45,915 nucleotides of DNA, taken from NCBI GenBank assembly GCA_024278135.1, contig JAJRTU010000137.1:1-45915 (forward strand), written 5' to 3'. The notes under the pieces are model-generated. The model made no database searches and was not told the origin of the DNA. It saw nothing but the letters and a program-made list of their open reading frames with translations. The translations under genes were made by a program, and so were the position numbers. The stretch comes from Gammaproteobacteria bacterium (GTDB lineage: Bacteria > Pseudomonadota > Gammaproteobacteria > Eutrophobiales > Eutrophobiaceae). The first letter of the stretch is position 1. Every line of letters starts with the position of its first letter. Positions 27,475 to 37,182 of this stretch are shown here, one piece after another.

Positions 27475-27594
27475 ATAATTATCATAAAGTTATGTGCCTG
27501 ACTTATGATATTATATGGGATCCCGGCTAAAGTTTCCGGGCTTTGTACACGATAATAAAACTGTATAACCAAACAAGAACATTGGGGCCAAGAT

Positions 27595-27747
27595 ATGATT
27601 TTTTATATTGTCTACACTCTCGCCATTGCTGTATTAATTCTGCATTTCACGGGTTGGCTGGCGCGGCGGAATATGGAGTGGGCTGTTATGGCCGCTGCGA
27701 TCGCATTATTTGCAGTCAACATTCTGGACTACATGAAGATTATTTAA
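27595..27747 (+). CDS. 50-residue membrane protein, missing from the ORF track
   Basis: I read this ORF directly: ATG at 27595, TAA at 27745-27747, 50 codons. The product MIFYIVYTLAIAVLILHF..NMEWAVMAAAIALFAVNILDYMKII has two hydrophobic helices separated by the charged turn GWLARRNMEW, so it should be a small inner-membrane hairpin protein. A GGGG about 9 bases upstream may serve as ribosome-binding site. It lies between rpiA and dtd, ending 19 bp before dtd. No family is recognised; coding status rests on the membrane-like pattern and the gene-sized gap. Confidence 0.6.
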   Translation: MIFYIVYTLAIAVLILHFTGWLARRNMEWAVMAAAIALFAVNILDYMKII

Positions 27748-27766
27748 CTGTTCGACATACCATTCC

Positions 27767-28204
27767 GTGATCGGCCTGTTACAACGGGTCCGACAAGCCC
27801 GCGTCGTAGTTCAACAACGCACCGTCGCTGAAATTGGTACCGGATTGCTGGTACTGATCGCTGTCGAAAAAAATGATAATGAAACCAGGGCAGATCGTTT
27901 ACTGGAGCGATTGCTTGGCTACCGCGTGTTTCCCGATGAGCAGGGCAAAATGAATCTGAGTCTGGTTGATATACAGGGTGAGCTGTTACTGGTTCCTCAA
28001 TTTACCCTGGCAGCGGATACCCGCAAGGGTATGCGACCGAGTTTCAGCAGTGCCGCAGCGCCGGATCAGGGCCGGCTGCTTTTCGACTATCTGATCAGGA
28101 CGGCCCGCTCAAACTACAGCAGGGTTGCTGTCGGTCAGTTTGGTGCTGATATGCAGATCAGCTTAACCAATGACGGGCCCGTCACCTTTTCTTTGCGGGT
28201 ATAG
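27767..28204 (+). CDS. dtd: D-aminoacyl-tRNA deacylase
   Basis: Removes D-amino acids from mischarged tRNAs. The 145-aa protein aligns along its whole length with E. coli DTD: MIGLLQRVRQARV, GLLVLIAVEKNDNETRADRLLERLLGYRVF, GKMNLSLVD, FTLAADTRKGMRPSFS and the C-terminal NDGPVTF, which holds the Gly-cisPro motif. One oddity is that the active-site SQFTL motif reads PQFTL. It starts at a GTG, 19 bp after the small membrane-protein gene. Confidence 0.95.
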   Translation: MIGLLQRVRQARVVVQQRTVAEIGTGLLVLIAVEKNDNETRADRLLERLLGYRVFPDEQGKMNLSLVDIQGELLLVPQFTLAADTRKGMRPSFSSAAAPDQGRLLFDYLIRTARSNYSRVAVGQFGADMQISLTNDGPVTFSLRV

Positions 28205-28282
28205 AACAGACAGCCGACAGTACAACGTTCCCAAAGGGCGTCTGCTTTGTTCCGGCTAATCCAGGGGAGGCAGGACATCTGT

Positions 28283-30508
28283 TTAAATATCCTGGCTTAA
28301 TTCGCGGGCACTGAAATCGGCTTTGATGCTGCGGGTAAGACGGACATAGTTCGTGTACAGAGTTCTGATATCGCGTACATAGACGACGGTCTGACCACAT
28401 CGGCAATTACGCGTTGTCTCACCGTCTTTCCAGTAAGGTTTGGCCAGCGTGAGCATGGCTTTTTCCACATTATCAAACCACTTGTTCTTATCCAGGTTCA
28501 TCCGTTCAGCCAGCAGGCGCGCGCGCTGCACACGATTGTAGCCGGCGTTATATGCCGCCAGGGAAAACCAGATGCGATCTTCAAGCAGCAGACTGTCCTC
28601 AAATTTACCGCGCAAATAATGCATGTAACGAACGCCGGCCTGAATACTGTTATCCGGATCGTAGGCATTGTCGATCCCCAGCAATTCGGCTGTTGCCGGA
28701 ATGAGCTGCATCAGGCCTTCTGCGCCGGCATAAGAAACTGCCTGGGGGTTGAACTGGCTCTCCTGATACATCTGGGCGACAATCAAACGCCAGTCAAAAC
28801 CATAGTGCTCTGCATATTTGTGTACGATGTCATCATAGGGTGAAAGCTTTTCGATGCCTGCCAGTAATTGGGTATCTCCCAGTAATACTCGCGGCTTGTC
28901 TATATATTTCGAGTAAAGCACATTGTAAAAACCTTTGCGAAATTCCCTGCTGATATACTCATTCAAGGCCGTTAATAATTGCCTGTCCGCTTCCCTGACC
29001 ATCCACACATGGGGCAAAGGTTCTGTCAGCGCAAAATGCGCCCGCAGGTTGATTTGCCGGGCAAAACGGGCCTTGAGTTCATGTCCTCCCACCACGGTCA
29101 GGTCGTACATGCCCTGTGCCACTCGGAACAATATGGTTTCAGTGCTCTCGCCGACATCGGCTGTGACAATATCCACGTCTACTCCGCCGGCCTTGATTCT
29201 TTGCAGTACCTTCTTGTAGGGACTGGCAGCCGACAACACTATACGACGCCCGGACAGGGCATTTATATCCAGCAGCGGCGTATCAACTGATCGCCCGACC
29301 ACGGTCGGTACGGCATGTGCGTAAGTCCGGCTGAAAGCAAGCTGTTCATTGTCGTCAAAGCTTTGCCGGGGGACCGATGCCGCCACGACATCGCCTTTAC
29401 CTGTCAATAACAGCGCTTCCATTTCTGCGTGGCTGTCGGCAATGACAATTTCCAGGCGCATTTGATGCGACTCGGCAAATCGCTTTACCAGGTCGTGTTC
29501 GAAGCCCTTGAGTTTTCCCCCGCGAACATAGTAGTTCACCGGGCTTTGGTAGGTAATAAGACGCAAAAGTTTCCTTCTCTGTAATGCGGGCAAATCTTCC
29601 TGATAGCTGCGGGCAATATCGGATTGCAGGTATTGCCTGTCAAGAAAACCGTTTAATGAGGCACGCAATTCTTTTGCAGATGCACTCACCGCCCAGGACA
29701 TTGTTTTCGCATCGGTGATATTAAATGCCACGTCCAGGCTCAGAAATTGTGGCAAGTAGGGCTCCACGGCCAGATTATCCAGAACCGCAACATCGTATTG
29801 GGCGGCGGCTACGCGCTGCAAAATGCTTTTAGTGTTAATCGTGTCAGGAATTATGATCAAATCCATGGCAGGATTGATCTCTGTCTGGGCCTGCAATATG
29901 CCCAGAATGGGGGAGGAGGCCTTGACAGCAATCTGCCGCGTTCCCAGGTCTTCCAGCTTGCGGATACGACCGGTATCACTTCGAGAAATGACCTGCTGTT
30001 GCGAGATCCCCCAGGGCAGCGTCAGTTGTACCTGCTGCGGCCTGTCCTGGTAGGAGGAGGCGCCGGCCCGTAAAATGATGTCACCTTTGCCCTGATGTAA
30101 ATAGGTATATAACAGTTGCGCTTGATCGACTTCAATCCAGTCTGCCTGAAGTCCCTGCTCGCGCATATATTGCCTGATCAATTTCCAGCCGGTGGAATTT
30201 TGCCTGTCCAGAGAAGAAGCCTGTTTCTGCACCAGAATACGCAGGCGGCCCCGCTGTTTTATCTCACTCAGATCGCCCCCGGCAACAGCAGATGTAAAAG
30301 ATCTGTCAATCGCTGTTGTACTGCGCTTTTCGGGCAATCGCGGTATAGGAGAAGAAGGGTCGGCATCATCAAAACGCCAGACAGACTCCGCCATAAAGAG
30401 GAAAAGAAGCAGTATACCGGGAAGTATGATGGTGAGGATCTTGCCGCCTGAACTGCGCGACATGGAAACACTGGACTTCAAAAATAAAGTACATATCCAA
30501 TAAAGCAT
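28283..30508 (-). CDS. MltF-like lytic transglycosylase with two solute-binding domains
   Basis: A 741-aa envelope protein, about 200 residues longer than E. coli MltF. After an N-terminal membrane or signal segment (ILTIILPGILLLFLFMA) there are two tandem SBP_bac_3-like domains: about 82-310 (GRLRILVQKQASSL to FLDRQYLQSD) and about 325-545 (LRLITYQSPVNYYVRGGKLKGFEHDLV to FYNVLYSKYID). Then an SLT lysozyme-like domain follows with catalytic Glu583 in YQESQFNPQAVS, GLMQLIPATAELLGI and SLAAYNAGYNRV. It should cleave peptidoglycan glycan strands. An internal ATG at 30463 (MSRSSGGK) may be the true start. It converges on dtd. Confidence 0.88.
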   Translation of the reverse strand: MLYWICTLFLKSSVSMSRSSGGKILTIILPGILLLFLFMAESVWRFDDADPSSPIPRLPEKRSTTAIDRSFTSAVAGGDLSEIKQRGRLRILVQKQASSLDRQNSTGWKLIRQYMREQGLQADWIEVDQAQLLYTYLHQGKGDIILRAGASSYQDRPQQVQLTLPWGISQQQVISRSDTGRIRKLEDLGTRQIAVKASSPILGILQAQTEINPAMDLIIIPDTINTKSILQRVAAAQYDVAVLDNLAVEPYLPQFLSLDVAFNITDAKTMSWAVSASAKELRASLNGFLDRQYLQSDIARSYQEDLPALQRRKLLRLITYQSPVNYYVRGGKLKGFEHDLVKRFAESHQMRLEIVIADSHAEMEALLLTGKGDVVAASVPRQSFDDNEQLAFSRTYAHAVPTVVGRSVDTPLLDINALSGRRIVLSAASPYKKVLQRIKAGGVDVDIVTADVGESTETILFRVAQGMYDLTVVGGHELKARFARQINLRAHFALTEPLPHVWMVREADRQLLTALNEYISREFRKGFYNVLYSKYIDKPRVLLGDTQLLAGIEKLSPYDDIVHKYAEHYGFDWRLIVAQMYQESQFNPQAVSYAGAEGLMQLIPATAELLGIDNAYDPDNSIQAGVRYMHYLRGKFEDSLLLEDRIWFSLAAYNAGYNRVQRARLLAERMNLDKNKWFDNVEKAMLTLAKPYWKDGETTRNCRCGQTVVYVRDIRTLYTNYVRLTRSIKADFSARELSQDI

Positions 30509-30738
30509 TATCGGACCATGAGCTCTGTCTGAATTCGAGGCGAACTATACAGGATCTCTACATTGATATCTATATCTTGTGGGATCTTGCTGAGGGACTA
30601 CTAGATATTGTTCTCTGCGCTGCAACAAATCTTTACATTAGGACCGGTTGTATTACGACGCAACAAAACGGATCCTGAAAATCTTAACGATCACAAATGC
30701 GCAGAAGAAGCAAAAGAATCTATAAGTATAGCGGGTGC

Positions 30739-32387
<1,649 letters not shown>

Positions 32388-32561
32388 TCGTGTCTATATC
32401 CCGGCCACTGTGATCAGATAAAATAACAAAATGCGTACGAAGACCCCTTTCGAGCAGGGGAGCACCCATCTATCATAAACGACAAATACCTCAGATGGGC
32501 GACTGCGAATTTCATGTCTCTCATTAATCTGGCATTATCATGAAAAAATGTAAACTAGCCA

Positions 32562-33527
32562 ATGTTGATTAATTCCCTTTTCGTTCTGGCAGGACTGACC
32601 CTGTTGATCACCGGTGCTGACCGCTTTGTTGCCGGTGCGGCCAGTATCGCTCGCTCGCTGAACATCTCACCGCTGATCATCGGCATGACCATCGTCGGTA
32701 TCGCCACTTCGGCACCGGAAGTGCTGGTGGGTTCGGTAGCTGCTTTTAATGGCAAGACCGCGCTCGCCATCGGCAACGCTGTCGGTTCCAATATCGCCAA
32801 TATCGGTCTGGTGCTGGGTGTGACGGCACTGGTCTGCCCGCTGATGGTGAAATCCCTTACCTTACGCCGGGAATTTTTACTGATGTGCGCCGCTATAGGC
32901 ATCGCCGCCCTGTTGCTGCTTGACGGTTACCTGGACAGGCTTGATGGCGTGATCCTCATACTCTGCCTGATCGCGGCGATGTGGTGGATCATACGACTGG
33001 CCCGGAGTTCCTCGAAAAGTGACCCGCTGGCCGGGGAGTTTGAGCAGGAACTGGAGCAAACCAGTTCGATGGGCAAGTCATTGTTTTTTTTACTGCTGGG
33101 CCTGATGCTGTTACTGGGCGGGGCGGAGCTGCTGGTGCGTGGTGCTGTCGCCATTGCGCTTGAATTTGGCATCAGTGACCTGATCATAGGCCTGACCATC
33201 GTTGCCATTGGCACCAGTTTGCCTGAACTGGCGGCCTCGATCATGAGCGTAATCAAAAACGAAGCGGATATTGCCATTGGCAACATCATTGGATCGAATA
33301 TGTTCAATATGTTGATGGTGTTGGGCGTCCCGGCCCTGATTCAACCAACCAATGTTGATGCTGATGTGTTGCTGCGGGACTTCCCGATCATGGTAATCCT
33401 GACACTGTTGATGGGCTGGATGGTCTTTGTTCATGGTCGTGGCCGCTTTGATCGCATTGAAGGCGGCTTTTTGTTTTGCTGTTTTATTGGCTATCAATAC
33501 TGGCTATTTAATGCGATCTCCGCTTGA
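32562..33527 (+). CDS. Calcium/sodium antiporter, YrbG family
   Basis: A 321-aa inner-membrane exchanger with about ten membrane spans in two inverted halves. Each half has its alpha-repeat: GIATSAPEVLVGSVAAFNGKTALAIGNAVGSNIANIGLVLG and AIGTSLPELAASIMSVIKNEADIAIGNIIGSNMFNMLMVLG, with the ion-binding Glu and Asn residues visible. A charged cytosolic linker (SSSKSDPLAGEFEQELEQTSS) joins them. Its place directly before kdsD is that of E. coli yrbG. It is divergent from amgK with a 174-bp spacer. Confidence 0.94.
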   Translation: MLINSLFVLAGLTLLITGADRFVAGAASIARSLNISPLIIGMTIVGIATSAPEVLVGSVAAFNGKTALAIGNAVGSNIANIGLVLGVTALVCPLMVKSLTLRREFLLMCAAIGIAALLLLDGYLDRLDGVILILCLIAAMWWIIRLARSSSKSDPLAGEFEQELEQTSSMGKSLFFLLLGLMLLLGGAELLVRGAVAIALEFGISDLIIGLTIVAIGTSLPELAASIMSVIKNEADIAIGNIIGSNMFNMLMVLGVPALIQPTNVDADVLLRDFPIMVILTLLMGWMVFVHGRGRFDRIEGGFLFCCFIGYQYWLFNAISA

Positions 33528-33560
33528 ATACCATCATCCCGACGAAAGAGAACCCGCTTT

Positions 33561-34550
33561 ATGAACAAAATGCCCAGAAAGGACAGGGAAGCCCTGATTC
33601 GTTACGGCAAATCGGTAATCGAAACCGAGCTCTCGGCAGTCAGCAAACTGCCGGACCGTATTGATGAAGCGTTTGTCGATGCCTGCCACCACATCCTCGA
33701 TTGTCAGGGCAGGGTTGTCGTTATCGGCATGGGCAAATCCGGTCATATCGGCAGCAAAATCGCCGCCACGTTGGCCAGTACCGGGACACCCGCTTTTTTT
33801 GTCCACCCCAGCGAGGCCAGCCACGGTGACCTGGGCATGATCACGCCGAAAGACGTGGTTATTGCCTTGTCCAACTCCGGGGAAACAGATGAGATTACCG
33901 CTCTGCTGCCGGTCATTGAGCACCTGCAGGTACCCCTGATCGCGCTGACCGGGAATCCTCGCTCAAGTCTGGCCAGGGCAGCCGGTGTTAACATCGATGT
34001 CAGTGTCAGCCAGGAAGCCTGCCCTCTGGATCTGGCGCCTACAGCCAGCACCACAGCTGCGCTGATTATGGGTGATGCGCTGGCTATTGCCCTGCTTGAG
34101 GCGCGCGGTTTCAGTATTGAAGACTTTGCCCTCTCTCACCCCGGAGGGACATTGGGTCGACGTTTGCTGTTGCGGGTCAAGGACATTATGCACAGCGGTG
34201 AAGATATCCCCTGTGTCTACAGGGACACCTTGCTCAGCGACACGCTGGTGGAGATGACCCGTAAAGGACTGGGGACGACAGCGATCATTGACGTTGACAA
34301 CCGGGTTCTGGGTATTTTTACCGACGGCGATGTACGGCGGGCGCTGGACGCCGGTGTGGATGTGCATGGCACCCGAGTCGCTGAAGTCATGACCGCCGGC
34401 GGTCATACCATCGGGCCTGATGCCCTGGCGGTGGAGGCCCTGAGCATGATGGAGACACATAAAATTAATGCTTTGCTGGTCGTGGAACAGGACAATATCC
34501 TCATTGGTGCCCTGAATATGCATGACCTGCTGCAGGCCAGAGTGGTGTGA
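33561..34550 (+). CDS. kdsD: D-arabinose-5-phosphate isomerase
   Basis: Converts ribulose-5-phosphate to arabinose-5-phosphate, the first step of Kdo synthesis for LPS. The 329-aa protein has an N-terminal SIS domain (VVVIGMGKSGHIGSKIAATLASTGTPAFFVHPSEASHGDLGM, LSNSGETDEI) and a C-terminal pair of CBS domains (about 205-329: MHSGEDIPCVYRDTLLSDTLVEMT, IFTDGDVRRALD). It heads the Kdo and Lpt gene run and overlaps kdsC. Confidence 0.96.
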   Translation: MNKMPRKDREALIRYGKSVIETELSAVSKLPDRIDEAFVDACHHILDCQGRVVVIGMGKSGHIGSKIAATLASTGTPAFFVHPSEASHGDLGMITPKDVVIALSNSGETDEITALLPVIEHLQVPLIALTGNPRSSLARAAGVNIDVSVSQEACPLDLAPTASTTAALIMGDALAIALLEARGFSIEDFALSHPGGTLGRRLLLRVKDIMHSGEDIPCVYRDTLLSDTLVEMTRKGLGTTAIIDVDNRVLGIFTDGDVRRALDAGVDVHGTRVAEVMTAGGHTIGPDALAVEALSMMETHKINALLVVEQDNILIGALNMHDLLQARVV

Positions 34551-35080
34551 TGATTCAGGCGATACTGGACAAAGCCCGGCCCGTCCGTTTAGTGGTCTTT
34601 GATGTGGACGGCGTACTCACCAATGGTGCTTTGATCCTGGGAGAGAAGGGGGAGGAATACAAAGTTTTTCATGTACATGATGGTCTCGGCCTGGTCATGC
34701 TGCGCGAAGCCGGGCTGAATATCGCCGTGATTTCCGCCAGATCCACACCCATTGTGGCGGAACGTATGGCCGCACTTGGAATTGATTATGTTTATCAAGG
34801 TCAAAGTGATAAACGGACGGTGATAACAGAATTAATGCAAAAACTGAATGTCAGCAAGGATGAAACCGCTTTTGTCGGTGATGATCTGGTTGACCTGCCC
34901 GCCATGTCCCGGGCCGGGCTGGCCGTCGCCGTCGCCAACGCCCGGCCACTGGTGCGGGAAAAGGCAGACTGGGTGACCGAACATGCAGGCGGCCAGGGTG
35001 CGGTCAGGGAAGTGTGTGAATTGATATTGGAAGCACAGGGAAAACTGGAAGCAGCCTGTCAACACTATGTATCGAATTAG
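34547..35080 (+). CDS. kdsC: 3-deoxy-manno-octulosonate-8-phosphatase
   Basis: HAD-family phosphatase that makes Kdo from Kdo-8-phosphate. The 177-aa protein has HAD motif I as [12 protein letters not shown], motif II near [10 protein letters not shown], and motif III/IV as [16 protein letters not shown]. The start is either a GTG at 34547 overlapping the kdsD stop by 4 bp or the ATG at 34550. It acts in the same pathway as the upstream kdsD, and the next genes export the finished LPS. Confidence 0.96.
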   Translation: MMIQAILDKARPVRLVVFDVDGVLTNGALILGEKGEEYKVFHVHDGLGLVMLREAGLNIAVISARSTPIVAERMAALGIDYVYQGQSDKRTVITELMQKLNVSKDETAFVGDDLVDLPAMSRAGLAVAVANARPLVREKADWVTEHAGGQGAVREVCELILEAQGKLEAACQHYVSN

Positions 35081-35146
35081 TCCCCCTGTGCCATGTGCCG
35101 GACAATCACGATTAGCACCCCTGATGGTTTATTGATCAGCTGACCC

Positions 35147-35716
35147 ATGTCTCAACGAATGATCATTGTTGTTTTCCTTGTGCTTACCGCCCTTGGCAGC
35201 ACCTGGCTGCTGAACATCATCAGCCAACAACGCCCCCGATCTGACAGCGGGAGCTATCATGAACCGGATTACTACATGGAAGATTTCACTACGCTGACTA
35301 TGGATCAGGAGGGCATACCCAAGAGCAGTCTTTATGCCGTTTATCTGGAGCATTTCCCTGACAACGATACCAGCGAGCTGCTGCAGCCGAAAATGGAATT
35401 GTATCGAAAAACGAGACTGCCTTTATATATCAGTGCCGATAAAGGCTGGGTCACCTCCAACAACGAAGTCGTTCTGTTAAAAGGTAATGTACAATTATGG
35501 GAAGATGATGAAACCGGTCAGCGGATCTTGCAGGTCAACACCAGCAAGGCCAATGTGCTATTGGAACAGGATTATGCAGAAACCGATCAACCCGCCACCA
35601 TCAAAACGAAGCGCACGACCATTAACGGTATCGGTCTGCGCGTGTATTTTGATGACAGCCGCCTGGAAGTATTAAAAGATGTGCATACGTATATTGAACA
35701 AAAACAAACTCTTTAG
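35147..35716 (+). CDS. lptC: LPS export protein LptC
   Basis: LptC is a bitopic inner-membrane protein that passes LPS from LptB2FG to LptA. The 189-aa protein has one N-terminal membrane helix (MIIVVFLVLTALGSTWLLNII) followed by a periplasmic beta-jellyroll, with recognisable pieces PDYYMEDFTTLTMDQEGIPKSSLYAVYLEHFPD and LKGNVQLWEDDE. It overlaps the start of lptA by 38 bp, and kdsC is 66 bp upstream. Confidence 0.93.
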   Translation: MSQRMIIVVFLVLTALGSTWLLNIISQQRPRSDSGSYHEPDYYMEDFTTLTMDQEGIPKSSLYAVYLEHFPDNDTSELLQPKMELYRKTRLPLYISADKGWVTSNNEVVLLKGNVQLWEDDETGQRILQVNTSKANVLLEQDYAETDQPATIKTKRTTINGIGLRVYFDDSRLEVLKDVHTYIEQKQTL

Positions 35717-36335
35717 CCTCTCCCTGGCTGTCGCCCTGCTGGGCCTGCCGTACAGCGCCTGGGCACTGGAGTCTGACAAGGATCAACCGATTGAAATAGA
35801 GGCCGACACCGGTGAGCTGGACGATATTAAAAATATCAGTATTTACCGGGGCAATGTCATCACGGTACAGGGCACCATCCGCATGACCGGTGACAAAATG
35901 ACGGTCTATTATACCGACGACGACGAAATGGACCACATGATCATGGAAGGCCGCCCTGCCACTTACCGGCAACTGCCCGAAGACAGCAGTGTTTATGATC
36001 ACGCCGAAGCATTGACGATGGAATACTATGAACTGAAGGAATATGTCATATTGATTGACAAGGCCCTGGTCACTCAGGAGGGGCTGCGTTTCAGCGGTGA
36101 CCGAATTGAGTATGATACCCGGCTCAGTCAGGTAAAGGCCTGGAGCAATAAAACGACCACGGGCAGCGATGCGGAAAAAGCCGCGCCGAAAAAGAAGGAT
36201 AGGGTTAAAATAATCATCAGGAAGAAAAAAGACAAATGCGGCGACAAAAAATACAAAAAAAGTCTCGATGCCGCCCAGTTAATAATATTTAACCGGGAAT
36301 GCGCTAAAAAGAAAGAAAAAGAAGAAGAAGAATAG
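35679..36335 (+). CDS. lptA: LPS transport periplasmic protein LptA with a charged C-terminal tail
   Basis: LptA forms the periplasmic bridge for LPS. A signal peptide ends at SAWA, and the OstA-like domain follows: DKDQPIEIEADTGELDDIKNISIYRGNVITVQGTIRMTGDKMTVYYTDDDEMDHMIMEGRPATYRQLP to GLRFSGDRIEYDTRLSQVKAW. The protein is 218 aa against about 185 in E. coli. The extra residues form a Lys- then Glu-rich tail (KKKDRVKIIIRKKKDKC and ECAKKKEKEEEE) with two Cys that could bond. The ATG at 35679 lies inside lptC; a TTG at 35694 is another possible start. Confidence 0.92.
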   Translation: MCIRILNKNKLFSLSLAVALLGLPYSAWALESDKDQPIEIEADTGELDDIKNISIYRGNVITVQGTIRMTGDKMTVYYTDDDEMDHMIMEGRPATYRQLPEDSSVYDHAEALTMEYYELKEYVILIDKALVTQEGLRFSGDRIEYDTRLSQVKAWSNKTTTGSDAEKAAPKKKDRVKIIIRKKKDKCGDKKYKKSLDAAQLIIFNRECAKKKEKEEEE

Positions 36336-36402
36336 ACCCGTTGATAAATACTGATAAATATTCACACTTCCTTGCAGCCATTATTATCAAAATAGCATTA
36401 TC

Positions 36403-37128
36403 GTGAGCGTTCTATCCGCCCATCACTTATCCAAGCGCTTTCGTTCGCGCACGGTCGTACATGATGTCAGCATCACCGTACAAAGCGGCGAAATTGTGGG
36501 TCTGCTGGGTCCAAACGGCGCCGGGAAGACCACCAGTTTCCACATGATAGTCGGCCTGATCCCCTGTGATGGCGGCACGATCCACCTTAATGACAATGAG
36601 ATCAGTCAGATACCCATGGATCAACGCGCCAATATGGGGCTGGGCTACCTGCCACAGGAAGCCTCGGTGTTCAGAAAATTGACGGTGGAGGAAAATATCC
36701 TGGCAATTTTGCAGACCCGGGCGAATTTATCTGCTGCCCAGAGAAGCCAGCGGCTGGAGTTTTTGCTTGATGAATTTCATATCTCCCACCTGCGGGACAA
36801 TCTGGGCATGAGTCTGTCCGGAGGAGAACGACGTCGGGTGGAGATCGCCCGGGCGCTGGCGACGGAGCCCCTCTTCCTGCTGCTGGATGAACCCTTTGCC
36901 GGGATCGATCCTATATCGGTCAGTGATATACAACGGATCACCGGCTATCTTAAACAAAACGGACTGGGCATCCTTATCTCTGATCATAACGTTCGCGAGA
37001 CGCTGGGGACCTGTGATCGGGCCTATATCGTCAACGAAGGCAGAATAGAGGCCGAGGGGCTGCCCGATGAAATTCTCTCCAATCAACGCGTGCGTGATAT
37101 TTATCTGGGGGACCAGTTTAAATTATGA
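36403..37128 (+). CDS. lptB: LPS export ABC transporter ATP-binding protein LptB
   Basis: Cytoplasmic ATPase that powers LPS extraction with LptFG. The 241-aa protein starts at a GTG ([19 protein letters not shown]). Walker A is [11 protein letters not shown], the Q-loop region is [18 protein letters not shown], the signature is [15 protein letters not shown], Walker B is [13 protein letters not shown], and the switch His is in [12 protein letters not shown]. It sits between lptA and rpoN in the conserved order. A -24/-12 promoter-like motif follows in the 54-bp gap before rpoN. Confidence 0.97.
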   Translation: MSVLSAHHLSKRFRSRTVVHDVSITVQSGEIVGLLGPNGAGKTTSFHMIVGLIPCDGGTIHLNDNEISQIPMDQRANMGLGYLPQEASVFRKLTVEENILAILQTRANLSAAQRSQRLEFLLDEFHISHLRDNLGMSLSGGERRRVEIARALATEPLFLLLDEPFAGIDPISVSDIQRITGYLKQNGLGILISDHNVRETLGTCDRAYIVNEGRIEAEGLPDEILSNQRVRDIYLGDQFKL

Positions 37129-37153
37129 CCTTTGTTGGGATCGTCGCAAACAT

Positions 37154-37168
37154 TGGCCCGGTTTTTGC
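37154..37168 (+). promoter_or_regulatory. Sigma-54 type -24/-12 motif in front of rpoN
   Basis: TGGCCCG-GTTT-TTGC matches the sigma-54 consensus TGGCACG-N4-TTGC at all but one position and keeps the strict GG-N10-GC spacing (GG at 37155, GC at 37167). It lies in the 54-bp gap between lptB and rpoN. Predicted transcription would start about 3 bases before the rpoN ATG, so the site may serve as an autoregulatory binding site rather than a productive promoter. Confidence 0.5.
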
Positions 37169-37182
37169 GCTAAACTAGAAGT

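Noticed and set aside
30509-30738. A possible gene in the 230-bp gap between the transglycosylase and murU (track ORF 30608-30934)
   Set aside because: The ORF runs antisense into murU and has no recognisable pattern. The gap is AT-rich and most likely a promoter region for the transglycosylase.
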